Positions 27,699 to 35,285 of a stretch of 64,000 bases of DNA are shown here, one piece after another. The DNA is taken from the NCBI GenBank assembly GCA_963740395.1, contig CAVUEP010000001.1, forward strand, positions 1-64,000. Reading direction: 5' to 3'. Below the pieces are notes generated by a model that searched no databases, was not told where the DNA came from, and worked only from the letters and a program-made list of their open reading frames with translations. Position 1 is the stretch's first letter. The number at the start of each line of letters is the position of its first letter. Source of the DNA: CADEEN01 sp963740395 (GTDB lineage Bacteria; Pseudomonadota; Gammaproteobacteria; Burkholderiales; Burkholderiaceae_C). Made by a program: the position numbers and the translations under genes.

Positions 27699-28186
27699 GT
27701 CACGAACGCGTAGCGCGTGCCGTCGGCACCGCGCTGTTCGTCGCGCTGGACCTCGGCGAATACGGTGCGGTCGAAGGCCGGAAAGTGGGTATCGGCGGCG
27801 TCGAATGTGGTGTCGATCTCCGTCAGCACCAACTCGTCGGCCAGGGGCAGGGCCGATGCATACAACTCACCGCCGCCGATCACGAAAACCTTGGCGGCGT
27901 CGGTGCACATGGCCAGTGCAGCCTCCAACGAGGCCGCGACCTCGGCTCCGTCAGCACGCCACGCCGCGTCGCGCGTGAGCACGATATTGCGCCGCCCCGG
28001 CAAGGGCCGGAATCTTGCCGGCAGCGAGTCCCAGGTCTTGCGCCCCATGATCACGGGGCAGCCCATTGTCACGGCGCGAAAGTGCTCTTGGTCCGCGCGC
28101 TCATGCCACAGCAGCGCGCCGCCGCGGCCGATGGCGCGCCGACTATCCAGCGCGGCGATCAGGGCCAGGGTCGGGCGCTTGCTCAT
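27680..28186 (-). CDS. folA: Dihydrofolate reductase
   Basis: NADPH-dependent reduction of dihydrofolate to tetrahydrofolate. The 168-residue protein shows LIAALDSRRAIGRGGALLWH at the N-terminus (substrate loop; the usual NxIG is RAIG), the catalytic acidic residue of the Glu/Asp-rich HERADQEHF helix, MGRKTWDSLP and VFVIGGGELYASALP (cofactor glycines), all in normal order. The ATG at 28186 overlaps the stop of the upstream EamA gene (ATGA), so it is co-transcribed with the DUF2007-EamA-EamA run. Its 3' end overlaps the convergent gene by 19 bases. Confidence 0.95.
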   Translation of the reverse strand: MSKRPTLALIAALDSRRAIGRGGALLWHERADQEHFRAVTMGCPVIMGRKTWDSLPARFRPLPGRRNIVLTRDAAWRADGAEVAASLEAALAMCTDAAKVFVIGGGELYASALPLADELVLTEIDTTFDAADTHFPAFDRTVFAEVQRDEQRGADGTRYAFVTYRRTP

Positions 28187-29089
28187 GGCGCAGGATTGTC
28201 GCCGCGCCCGCGCCGCCACCGTGCGCCGGTGGCGCTGGCGATGGCGAGCGCGATCAGCAATGCCGCCAGCCAGTCCGTGGCTTGAGGCACCTCGCCAACG
28301 ACGAGCGTGGCCGAGGCGATGCCCACCAGGGGCACTGCCATCACGGAGAACGCGCTCGCCTGCGCCGGCAGCGCGCGCGCCAGGCCAAACCAGATGACCT
28401 GCGCATAGCCGAAGTTCAGGAAAACACCGTAGGCCAGCGACCACCACGTCGCTGCGTGCCATTCGGCCCAGCGCGGCCAGGGTTCGACCAGCGGCGCCAG
28501 GAGCCAGAACACGATGGAGCCATAGAGCATCATCCAGACTGTCACGGTCTCGGTTGGCAGCTGCAGCATGCTGCGCCGCATCAGCACCGTGCCCAGCGCC
28601 CAGCACAGCGCGGCCGCCTGCAGCCAAAGAATGCCGATCGGCCGCCCGGCCAGGGCCAGCAACTCGTTGGCGGCGAGCAGACCCACCGCCGCGCTCGCCG
28701 CGACCACCGACACCCAGGAGCGCGGGGTCATGCGTTCGCCGAACAGCAACGCGGCCAGCAGCACGGTCCAGACCGGCATCGTGAAGGCCAGGATGCCCGC
28801 GCGCCCCGCCGGCAGTTGCGACAAGCCGATGATCGAGCACAGGTGCCAGCCGATGATGTTGGGCAGCGCCAGCCAGACCAGCCGCGCAGGCCTGCATGCC
28901 CGTGACGACGAGCGACGCACCGCGCCACGAGAAGAAGGCAACGAGTACGAGCGTGCCGCCACCCATCGTCAGGGCCCGAAAGTACAGCGGGCTGACCTCA
29001 CGCAGCGAGAACTTCATCATCGGCCAGTTCAGCCCCCACAGCAGCGTGAGCGTGCCGAGCAGGAGCCACTGACGCCGCGTCAACGTCAT
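28183..29089 (-). CDS. EamA/RhaT-family transporter (first), one frameshift
   Basis: Ten-helix drug/metabolite transporter built of two EamA repeats. The N-terminal part (LLLGTLTLLWGLNWPMMKFSL, the typical first helix with GxNW) is in one frame. From about 28889, near codon 67, the rest (WLALPNIIGWHLCS, GLLAANELLALAGRP, WFGLARALPAQASAFSVMAVP) is in another frame. Removing one base there restores about 301 residues. The start overlaps the stop of the second EamA gene by four bases and the end overlaps the folA start. Substrate unknown; such exporters handle amino acids, purines or other metabolites. Confidence 0.75.
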
Positions 29090-30006
29090 CGCGACGGACG
29101 CGAAGAGACGACGATGCCGCCGACGATCAGCGCAAAGGCCATGGCGTGGTAGCTGCGCGGCGCTTCGCCCAGCAGCAGGGCAGACAGCAGTGCGGCGAAC
29201 AACGGCGTCAGGTTGGCGAAGAACGAGGCGAGCGCGGGCCCGCCCAGCGCGATGCCCAGGCCCCAGCAGCGGTAGGCCAGGATCGACGGCCCGATCGCGA
29301 GGAACAGCAGTGCAGCGAACAGCCAGGCGTTGCGCCAGTCGATCGCGGCGTAATCGAGCAGTACCGCCTCGCCCGCCGCGGCAGTGCCGGCCGCCAGCAG
29401 CCCGAACAGCATCTGCACCAGCAGAATGCCGGCCCAGCCCCAGGCTTGGAGTGTTTCGCGCGGGGGCGGCCGCAGGCCCGGCGGCGGTTGTGCCAGCAGC
29501 CAGCTGTAGGTGGCCCAGCACAGCGCGGCGATCAGGATGTAGACGTCACCCGCGACCAGTTGCACCTGCACCAAGGTCGCCCAGGACCCGCGCGAAACCA
29601 CCAGCACGACGCCAGCCAGCGACAGCACCGCGCCCGCGATCTGCCGCCGCGTCGGGTGCTGCCCGAATCCGACCGCGCCCACGGCAAGCATCCACAGCGG
29701 CATCGACGCCGCGATCAGCGTCACGTTCAGCGGTGTGGTCGTGGTCAGCGCGAGGTACTGGAACGCGTTGTAGGCGCCCACGCCCAGGCAGCCGATCGCC
29801 AACAGGTAGCGCCAGGCCGACGAAATCGCCCGCCAGTCGCGCAGCGCATGCCAGCCCAGCGGTGCCAAGAGCAGGGCGGCGAGCACCCAACGCGAGAAGT
29901 TCAGCGTCTGCGGCGGGATGTGGCCCACGAGCAGGCGGCCGACCACGGCATTGCCGGCCCACATCAGCGGCGGGACCGTCATCAACAGGGCCGTGCGCGC
30001 CTTCAT
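29086..30006 (-). CDS. EamA/RhaT-family transporter (second)
   Basis: About 306 residues with ten transmembrane helices in two EamA halves: TALLMTVPPLMWAGNAVVGR in helix 1, LLLAPLGWHALRD, and in the second half WATYSWLLAQ and IGPSILAYRCWGLGIALGGP. ATG 30006 is chosen because it overlaps the DUF2007 stop (ATGA) and starts just before helix 1; a longer upstream frame lies within the previous gene. Together with the next EamA gene it could act as a pair, since the two are adjacent and coupled. The transported compound cannot be inferred. Confidence 0.85.
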   Translation of the reverse strand: MKARTALLMTVPPLMWAGNAVVGRLLVGHIPPQTLNFSRWVLAALLLAPLGWHALRDWRAISSAWRYLLAIGCLGVGAYNAFQYLALTTTTPLNVTLIAASMPLWMLAVGAVGFGQHPTRRQIAGAVLSLAGVVLVVSRGSWATLVQVQLVAGDVYILIAALCWATYSWLLAQPPPGLRPPPRETLQAWGWAGILLVQMLFGLLAAGTAAAGEAVLLDYAAIDWRNAWLFAALLFLAIGPSILAYRCWGLGIALGGPALASFFANLTPLFAALLSALLLGEAPRSYHAMAFALIVGGIVVSSRPSR

Positions 30007-30308
30007 GGCGGCATCGCCGCGCCGCATTGCCAGCACTGCTCGAAGGGGCCCTCGATGCGCTCGTGGCAGTTGCGGCACACCCAATGCCGCCAGGCTGGCC
30101 GCTGCAGTTGTGCGAGCAGCGCACGCGCCTCGTCGACCCGCTCGTCGTCATGGATCCACACTTCCGGCAGGGCCTGGTCGGGCGGAATCTCGCCGGCAAT
30201 GCTGCCGGCGTACGCGCGCTGTACGCTGACCTCGAAGCCGGCGTGCTCGAGCATGTCGCGCCACAGCGAGGCCAGAGCGAGATTCGGGGCTTGGACGAGG
30301 CGTTTCAC
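30003..30308 (-). CDS. DUF2007 protein with C-terminal zinc ribbon
   Basis: Small cytoplasmic protein (101 residues). The N-terminal domain, MKRLVQAPNLALASLWRDML onward, is of the DUF2007 'putative prokaryotic signal transducing' type, a compact alpha/beta fold with a PII-like topology. The C-terminus has two Cys pairs, VCRNCHERI and QCWQCG, that make a zinc ribbon. No enzyme role is known. It heads the overlapping run DUF2007-EamA-EamA-folA. An upstream start codon is possible in another frame only, so ATG 30308 is used. Confidence 0.85.
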   Translation of the reverse strand: MKRLVQAPNLALASLWRDMLEHAGFEVSVQRAYAGSIAGEIPPDQALPEVWIHDDERVDEARALLAQLQRPAWRHWVCRNCHERIEGPFEQCWQCGAAMPP

Positions 30309-30395
30309 CAGGGCGGCAGGGGGTCGTCACGCATGTGGGATTCTCGCTGCTCGCGTAACCTTCGGCTTTTGTGCAGTGACCCCAGGAGCATCGTG

Positions 30396-31379
30396 ATGAG
30401 CAAAGCCATTCAGATTCAGCAGTACGGCGGCCCCGAGGTGATGAAGATGATCGACGTCGAGGTCGGTGAGCCCGGCGCCGGCGAGGTGCGCATCCGCCAC
30501 CATGCCTGCGGCCTGAACTTCATCGATGTCTACCAGCGCACGGGGTTGTATGCGAATCCGCTGCCGTTGAATCTGGGCATGGAGGGCGCGGGCGTGATCG
30601 AGGCCGTGGGCGCAGGCGTCACGCACCTGAAGAAGGGTGATCGCGCGGCTTATGCCGCCAACCCGCCGGGCAGCTACAGCGAAGTGCGCGTGATGCCCGC
30701 CAAGACGGTGTGCAAGCTGCCCGACAGCATCGCCTTCGACACCGCGGCGGGCATGATGCTCAAGGGCCTGACGGCGCAGTACCTGCTCAAGCGCACGTTG
30801 CCGGTCGAGGGCCTGCACAAGGGCGACTTCGTGCTCTTCCACGCTGCGGCTGGCGGCGTCGGCCTGATCGCATGCCAGTGGGCCAAGGCACTGGGCCTGC
30901 AGCTGATCGGCACGGCCGGCGGCGCCGCCAAGTGCGCCCTGGCGCTCGAGCATGGTGCGGCCCATGCCATCGATTACACCAAGGAAGACTTCGTCGCCCG
31001 CGTCAAGGACATTACCGGCGGCAAGGGCGTCAAGGTGGTCTACGACTCGGTCGGCAAGGACACCTTCGAGAAGGGCCTGGACTGCCTGCGCCCGTTCGGC
31101 CTGATGGCGGCCTTCGGCAACTCCTCGGGTCCGGTGGCGCCGTTCGCGCCTGGCATGCTCGGGCCCAAGGGCTCGTTGTACGTGACGCGCCAGACCTTGT
31201 TCACGCATATCGCGACACGCGAGGCCACGCAGGCGATGGCCGACGAGTTGTTCACGGTGGTCGGCAGCGGCGCGGTGAAGATCCGCATCGACCAGCGCTA
31301 TCCATTGGCTGAAGTGGCTGACGCCCACCGCAATCTCGAGGCGCGCAAGACGACCGGCTCGACCGTGTTGACGCCCTGA
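30396..31379 (+). CDS. qor: Quinone oxidoreductase (zeta-crystallin type, NADPH-dependent)
   Basis: Zinc-independent medium-chain dehydrogenase of 327 residues. It shows the QOR pattern: FIDVYQRTGLY near the N-terminus, LGMEGAGVIEAVG, then the NADPH-binding AAAGGVGLIACQWAKALG with the glycine fingerprint, and the conserved YDSVGKDTFE. No catalytic or structural zinc cysteines are present. AGGAG at 30384-30388 precedes ATG 30396 by 7 bases. It stands alone: the DUF2007 gene diverges upstream and a gene-free region with inverted hairpin repeats follows. Confidence 0.93.
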   Translation: MSKAIQIQQYGGPEVMKMIDVEVGEPGAGEVRIRHHACGLNFIDVYQRTGLYANPLPLNLGMEGAGVIEAVGAGVTHLKKGDRAAYAANPPGSYSEVRVMPAKTVCKLPDSIAFDTAAGMMLKGLTAQYLLKRTLPVEGLHKGDFVLFHAAAGGVGLIACQWAKALGLQLIGTAGGAAKCALALEHGAAHAIDYTKEDFVARVKDITGGKGVKVVYDSVGKDTFEKGLDCLRPFGLMAAFGNSSGPVAPFAPGMLGPKGSLYVTRQTLFTHIATREATQAMADELFTVVGSGAVKIRIDQRYPLAEVADAHRNLEARKTTGSTVLTP

Positions 31380-31455
31380 GGCTTGCACAGCGGGTTTTGA
31401 TCGCAGCGCCCGGGCCCGTTGCCGCGTGCTTCCCTCGGCGCGTGCCGCGAGCGTA

Positions 31456-31696
31456 GGGTGGCCGCTTTCGCTCATGTCCCCCGACGACAGCCTCGCGGCT
31501 GCCGTCTCCTCCTTTACTTCGCTACAGCGGCCACCCCACGCCCGCGGCAGGCTGCATGGGTAGCCTTCGACGACGGCGAACCGCCGCTGCTGCCGGATCG
31601 GGCCGCTGGGGTGCACTGCGCAGCGAAGTAAGGGAGGAGGCGTCGGCCGCAGGCCGAGGCCGGGGGACATGAGCGGAGCAGGGCGCCCCAGTGGCC
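31456..31696. repeat. Two hairpin units in inverted orientation
   Basis: Unit 1 (31456-31537) begins GGGTGGCCGCT and ends AGCGGCCACCCC. Unit 2 (31601-31696) begins GGCCGCTGGGGTGC and ends GGCGCCCCAGTGGCC. Each unit's ends pair with each other. The interiors are reverse complements: CGCTCATGTCCCCCG in unit 1 answers CGGGGGACATGAGCG in unit 2, and CTCCTCCTTTACTTCGCT answers AGCGAAGTAAGGGAGGAG. This looks like a REP/BIME-type intergenic repeat family of this lineage rather than a terminator. No copies are evident elsewhere in the window. Confidence 0.75.
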
Positions 31697-31887
31697 TGAT
31701 CCCGCGCCGGTGCAGGCACGCAAGGGCAAGCGAAGACGCGAACACGTTCGCAATTTGCGCCGCGAATGCTGCCCACTACCCAACATGCCCGCACGTCTGC
31801 AGTCCATTGCATCGCGGGCATAGGAGGCACGGTGGCCCAGTGCGCCTCGCGGACCACCCCGCAGATGCGATCGAACGTTGCTTGGCG
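31697..31887. other. Gene-free remainder of the 31.4-31.9 kb gap
   Basis: No convincing reading frame was found on either strand; the short open frames have no ribosome site or recognisable product. Together with 31380-31455 and the hairpin units it makes the only gap over 300 bases in the window. It lies between the qor stop and the convergent DUF2189 stop, so neither gene needs a promoter there. Confidence 0.6.
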
Positions 31888-32655
31888 TCAGACCTTGATT
31901 GCGCTGCGGTAGGCATGCCACGTGGCATGCCCGAGCACCGGCCCGACGACCAGCAGCCCGGCAAACCACGGCAGCATTGCAGCCACGACCAGCAGCGTGA
32001 TCAGGGCGCCCCAGAGCAGCATCACGCCCGGCTGCGTGAGCACCAGGCGCAGGCTGGTCAGGCCGGCAGTGATCGCGTCGACCGGGCGGTCCAGGATCAT
32101 CGGCATTGCGACCACGCTGATGGCGAAGATCAGGCCGGCGAAGACCCCGCCCACTGCCAGGTAGGCGGCGATGAAGCCCAGGTTCTCGGGGTCGAGCAGG
32201 GCCCGGATCGAACCCTTGAAGTCGGGCATGCCGTCGAAGCTGACCGCGAACACGACCAGCGCGGCGCGGCCCCACAGCATCTCCAGCACCAGCAGCACGA
32301 AGCCGAAGATGGCCAGGGCGCCGGTGCGCGTGTCCCAGGCCAGCAGCGAGTCGCCGAAGTCGGGCTTCTCGCCACGCTCCAGACATTGGCTGGCGCGGTA
32401 CAGGCCCAGGCACAGGAAGGGCCCGAGCAGCAGGAACCCGGCCGACAGCGCGAGCAGGTAGGCCGCGGCGTTCTCGTAGACCTTCATCAGCACCCAGCCC
32501 ATGACCATGAAGCAGCCGCCGTAGAACAGGCCGATCCCCGGGCAACGCAGGAAGTCGCGCGCGCCCAGCTGCAACCAGCGAAACGGGTCGCTCCAGCGCA
32601 ACGTATTGAGTTCGATCGCGCTCGGGGCGGTGGGTGCGGTAGGCAACTCGTCCAT
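31888..32655 (-). CDS. DUF2189 integral membrane protein
   Basis: Inner-membrane protein of 255 residues with about six helices: GLFYGGCFMVMGWVLMKVY, YLLALSAGFLLLGPFLCLGLY, GALAIFGFVLLVLEMLW, FIAAYLAVGGVFAGLIFAISVV, GVMLLWGALITLLVVAAMLPW and the last GLLVVGPVLGHATWHAY. The soluble N-terminus carries the family pattern WSDPFRWLQLGARDFL. The function of DUF2189 is not known. The ATG at 32655 follows the FAD-oxidoreductase stop by two bases, so both are expected on one transcript. Confidence 0.85.
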   Translation of the reverse strand: MDELPTAPTAPSAIELNTLRWSDPFRWLQLGARDFLRCPGIGLFYGGCFMVMGWVLMKVYENAAAYLLALSAGFLLLGPFLCLGLYRASQCLERGEKPDFGDSLLAWDTRTGALAIFGFVLLVLEMLWGRAALVVFAVSFDGMPDFKGSIRALLDPENLGFIAAYLAVGGVFAGLIFAISVVAMPMILDRPVDAITAGLTSLRLVLTQPGVMLLWGALITLLVVAAMLPWFAGLLVVGPVLGHATWHAYRSAIKV

Positions 32656-32657
32656 GG

Positions 32658-33828
32658 TCAGATCACGTTGTGCTCGATCAGGCGCTCGTTGCGCAGCAGG
32701 CGTTCTGCGCCCAGCGGGGAGAGATCCAGGCCGGTGTAGCGGCCCCCGGCAATGCGCTCGGCCAGCGCGCTGCCGACGGCCGGCGCATGCTGCATGCCGT
32801 GGCCGGAAAAGCCGCAGGCGATGAAGGCATTGTCCCAGCCGGGCAGGGCGCCGACGACGGCGTTTTGGTCGAAGGCATTCATCTCGTAGTAGCCGGCCCA
32901 GGCTGAATGCACGCGCAGCGCCTCGAAGGCCGGGATGCGCGCGGCCAGGTGGGGCCAGATGACGTCGTCGAACAAGCCGTGATCGATGGCGTCGAGCGGG
33001 GCGTCGTCGGCATCGCTCGCCGCGCGGCGGCGCGCCGGCCAGGAAGTACGCGCCTTCGGGCCGCAGCCACACGCCAGACGGGTCGATGACCAGTGGGCAA
33101 CCCGGCAGGGCGGCCGGCGACGAGAGCACAAACACATCGCGCTTCTTCGCGCTCACCGGCAGCGCAAACCCCAGCTGCGCGGCCAGCGGCGCCGTCCAGG
33201 CGCCGGCGGCCAGCACGAGGGCATCCGCCTCAAAGCGCTTACCCTGCGCGTCGATCACGGCTCGCGCGCGGCCGGCATGGCCCTCGAGTGTGATGGCGTC
33301 GGCCTTGACGAACTTGGCACCGCAGGCGATGGCCTTGCGGCGAAACGCCGCGTGCAGGGCCGGGCCGTCGAACCAGCCTTCGCCGCGCGCCCCCCAGGCG
33401 CCCAGCGCGATGCCCGCGGTCGCCAGCCAGGGCCAGCGCGCCTGCAAGGTTGCGGCATCGAGCAACTCGATGTCGGCGCCGTTGGCGCGCTGCACCACGT
33501 GGTTCTGCTGCAGCTGCGCAGCCCCCGCCGCGCTGGCCAGGTAGAGGTAACCCGCCTCGACCAGGCCCAGTTCGGGCCGCTCGCCGTTGACGGCCAGCTC
33601 GTCGCCGACGCGGCGCAGGAAGGCCAGGCTGGCCTGCGACAGCGCGATGTTGATCGGGGTCGAGAATTGCTGGCGAATCGAGCTCGCCGACAATGCGCTC
33701 GAAGCCCGTGCGTAGCTCGGGTCGCGTTCGAGCACGGTCACGCCAATCTGGTGGTCGCGGGCCAGGAAACAGGCGCAGGCCGCGCCGATCACGCCCCCGC
33801 CCACGATCACTGTCTGGGATGTCTTCAT
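32658..33828 (-). CDS. FAD-dependent oxidoreductase (DAO / DadA-like), one frameshift
   Basis: Flavoprotein amine/amino-acid oxidase-type enzyme. The Rossmann motif VIVGGGVIGAACACFLARDH opens the protein, and the DAO-family ASSIRQQFS follows. The second conserved block (FEADALVLAAGAWTAPL) precedes a frame break at about 33016. Past it the frame continues with WAGYYEMNAFDQNAVVG, ACGFSGHGMQHAPAVG and the C-terminal LLRNERLIEHNVI. One extra base explains it; corrected length is about 389. The start ATG shares the palindrome CATG (33826-33829) with the divergent ornithine-cyclodeaminase-family gene. Substrate is likely a secondary or D-amino acid, which is inference. Confidence 0.75.
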
Positions 33829-34759
33829 GCCGATCCGAGTGTATTCAGCCGCCGACGTCCACGCCGCGTTGCCCTGGCCGCAGCTGGCGCAGGCACTGAG
33901 CGTGGCCTTTGTGAGTGGCGACACCGAGGTGCCACTGCGCCATGCGCATGCGCTCGGTGACGGCGGCACGCTGCTGTTGATGCCGGCCTGGTCGGGCACG
34001 GCGCTGGGCGTCAAGCAGGTCACGGTGATGCCTGGGGTTGCCGCACGGGGTCTGCGCACCGTTCAGGCCAGCTACCTGCTCAGTGACCGCATCAGCGGCG
34101 CCCTGCTGGCCTTGTTAGACGGCGAGGCATTGACGTTGCGCCGCACGGCCGCAGCCTCGGCGCTGGCGGCGCAGCATCTGGCGCGCAAGGACGCGCGCAC
34201 GCTGCTGATGGTCGGCGCCGGGCACCTGGCGCCCTGGCTGGTGCGCGCGCATGCGGCGCTGCGTCCGGGCCTGTCGCGGGTCTGGGTCTGGGCCCGGCGC
34301 GCCGAAGCCGCCGAGGCCCTCGCGCTTCAACTGCGAGCCGAGGGGTTGGACGCGACGGCCAAGACCGACCTGGCCAGTGCTGTGGCGCAGGCCGACATGA
34401 TCAGCTGTGCGACCACCGCCACAACACCGGTGGTGCAGGGTGCCTGGCTGAGGCCGGGCGTGCACCTGGACCTGGTCGGCGCGTTCCGGTCCGACATGCG
34501 CGAGGTCGACGATGCGGCAGTGGCGCGCTGCGACCGCATCGTCGTCGACACGCGCGCCGGCGCGCTGGCCGAGGCGGGGGATCTGGTGCAACCGCTGGCG
34601 CGCGGCGTCATCACGCCCGAGCGCATCACGGGGGACCTGGCCGAGCTGCTGCGCGGAGAGTGCGCGGGGCGCGGTGACAGCGATCAGATCACGCTGTTCA
34701 AGTCGGTCGGCACCGCGCTCGAAGACCTGGTGGCGGCGCAGCTGGTGGTGCAGCGCTGA
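33827..34759 (+). CDS. Ornithine cyclodeaminase / mu-crystallin family protein
   Basis: NAD(P)-binding protein of 310 residues. GVKQVTVMPG corresponds to the conserved substrate-side GVKxV region, LDGEALTLRRTAAASALAAQHLAR is a hallmark, and LLMVGAGHLAPWLVRAH is the Rossmann loop. HLDLVGAFRSDMREVDD is the conserved aspartate motif. Family members include ornithine cyclodeaminase, ketimine reductase and delta1-pyrroline-2-carboxylate reductase. Pairing with a divergent amino-acid-oxidase-like enzyme fits a reductase of cyclic imines formed by oxidation. That functional link is inference. ATG 33827 overlaps the opposite start codon. Confidence 0.88.
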   Translation: MPIRVYSAADVHAALPWPQLAQALSVAFVSGDTEVPLRHAHALGDGGTLLLMPAWSGTALGVKQVTVMPGVAARGLRTVQASYLLSDRISGALLALLDGEALTLRRTAAASALAAQHLARKDARTLLMVGAGHLAPWLVRAHAALRPGLSRVWVWARRAEAAEALALQLRAEGLDATAKTDLASAVAQADMISCATTATTPVVQGAWLRPGVHLDLVGAFRSDMREVDDAAVARCDRIVVDTRAGALAEAGDLVQPLARGVITPERITGDLAELLRGECAGRGDSDQITLFKSVGTALEDLVAAQLVVQR

Positions 34760-34784
34760 GCCGGGCCGCGCAACCCGCGCGCGC

Positions 34785-35285
34785 TCACGCGCTGCGACGC
34801 ACGCGGCGAATTTCGTCCAGGATCAACAGCACCGCGCCGAGCGTGATGGCGCTGTCGGCCAGGTTGAAGCTCGGGAAATACCAGCCGCCCCCGTGCACCT
34901 GGATGAAGTCGACCACGTAGCCGTGCAGCATGCGGTCGACGACGTTGCCGATGGCACCGCCCATGATCAGGGTCACGGCGAAGCAGAACAGCTTCTGCGT
35001 TGGGTGGCTGCGCAGCATCCAGACGATGAAGCCGGTAGCGACGAAGCCCAGCGTGATGAAGAACCAGCGTTGCCAGCCGCCTTCGCCGGCCAGGAACGAG
35101 AACGCCGCGCCGGTGTTGTGCACGCGCACGAGGTTGAAGAACGACGTGACGTAGCGGCTGTCGCCCAGCTGGAAGGCTTCCAGAATCAGGGTCTTGGTGA
35201 GTTGGTCCAGGACGACGACGACCAGCGCCAGGCCGAGCCAGACGGCCAGGCGCGGTGCCTGCGGAGACGGCACTGCCGCGGTCAC
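34785..35285 (-). CDS. lspA: Signal peptidase II (prolipoprotein)
   Basis: Aspartic membrane protease that cleaves the signal peptides of lipoproteins. The 166 residues span four membrane helices. The conserved D-x-x-T-K segment after helix 1 is VVVVLDQLTKTLI. The catalytic aspartates lie in GNVVDRMLHGYVVDFI and FNLADSAIT, both intact, and RVHNTGAAFSFL matches the N-terminal motif. GTG 35285 is the start: it overlaps the ileS stop (GTGA) and the family's ordinary N-terminus begins there. It is the third gene of ribF-ileS-lspA, a conserved order. No further gene follows on this strand for 2 kb. Confidence 0.95.
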   Translation of the reverse strand: MTAAVPSPQAPRLAVWLGLALVVVVLDQLTKTLILEAFQLGDSRYVTSFFNLVRVHNTGAAFSFLAGEGGWQRWFFITLGFVATGFIVWMLRSHPTQKLFCFAVTLIMGGAIGNVVDRMLHGYVVDFIQVHGGGWYFPSFNLADSAITLGAVLLILDEIRRVRRSA

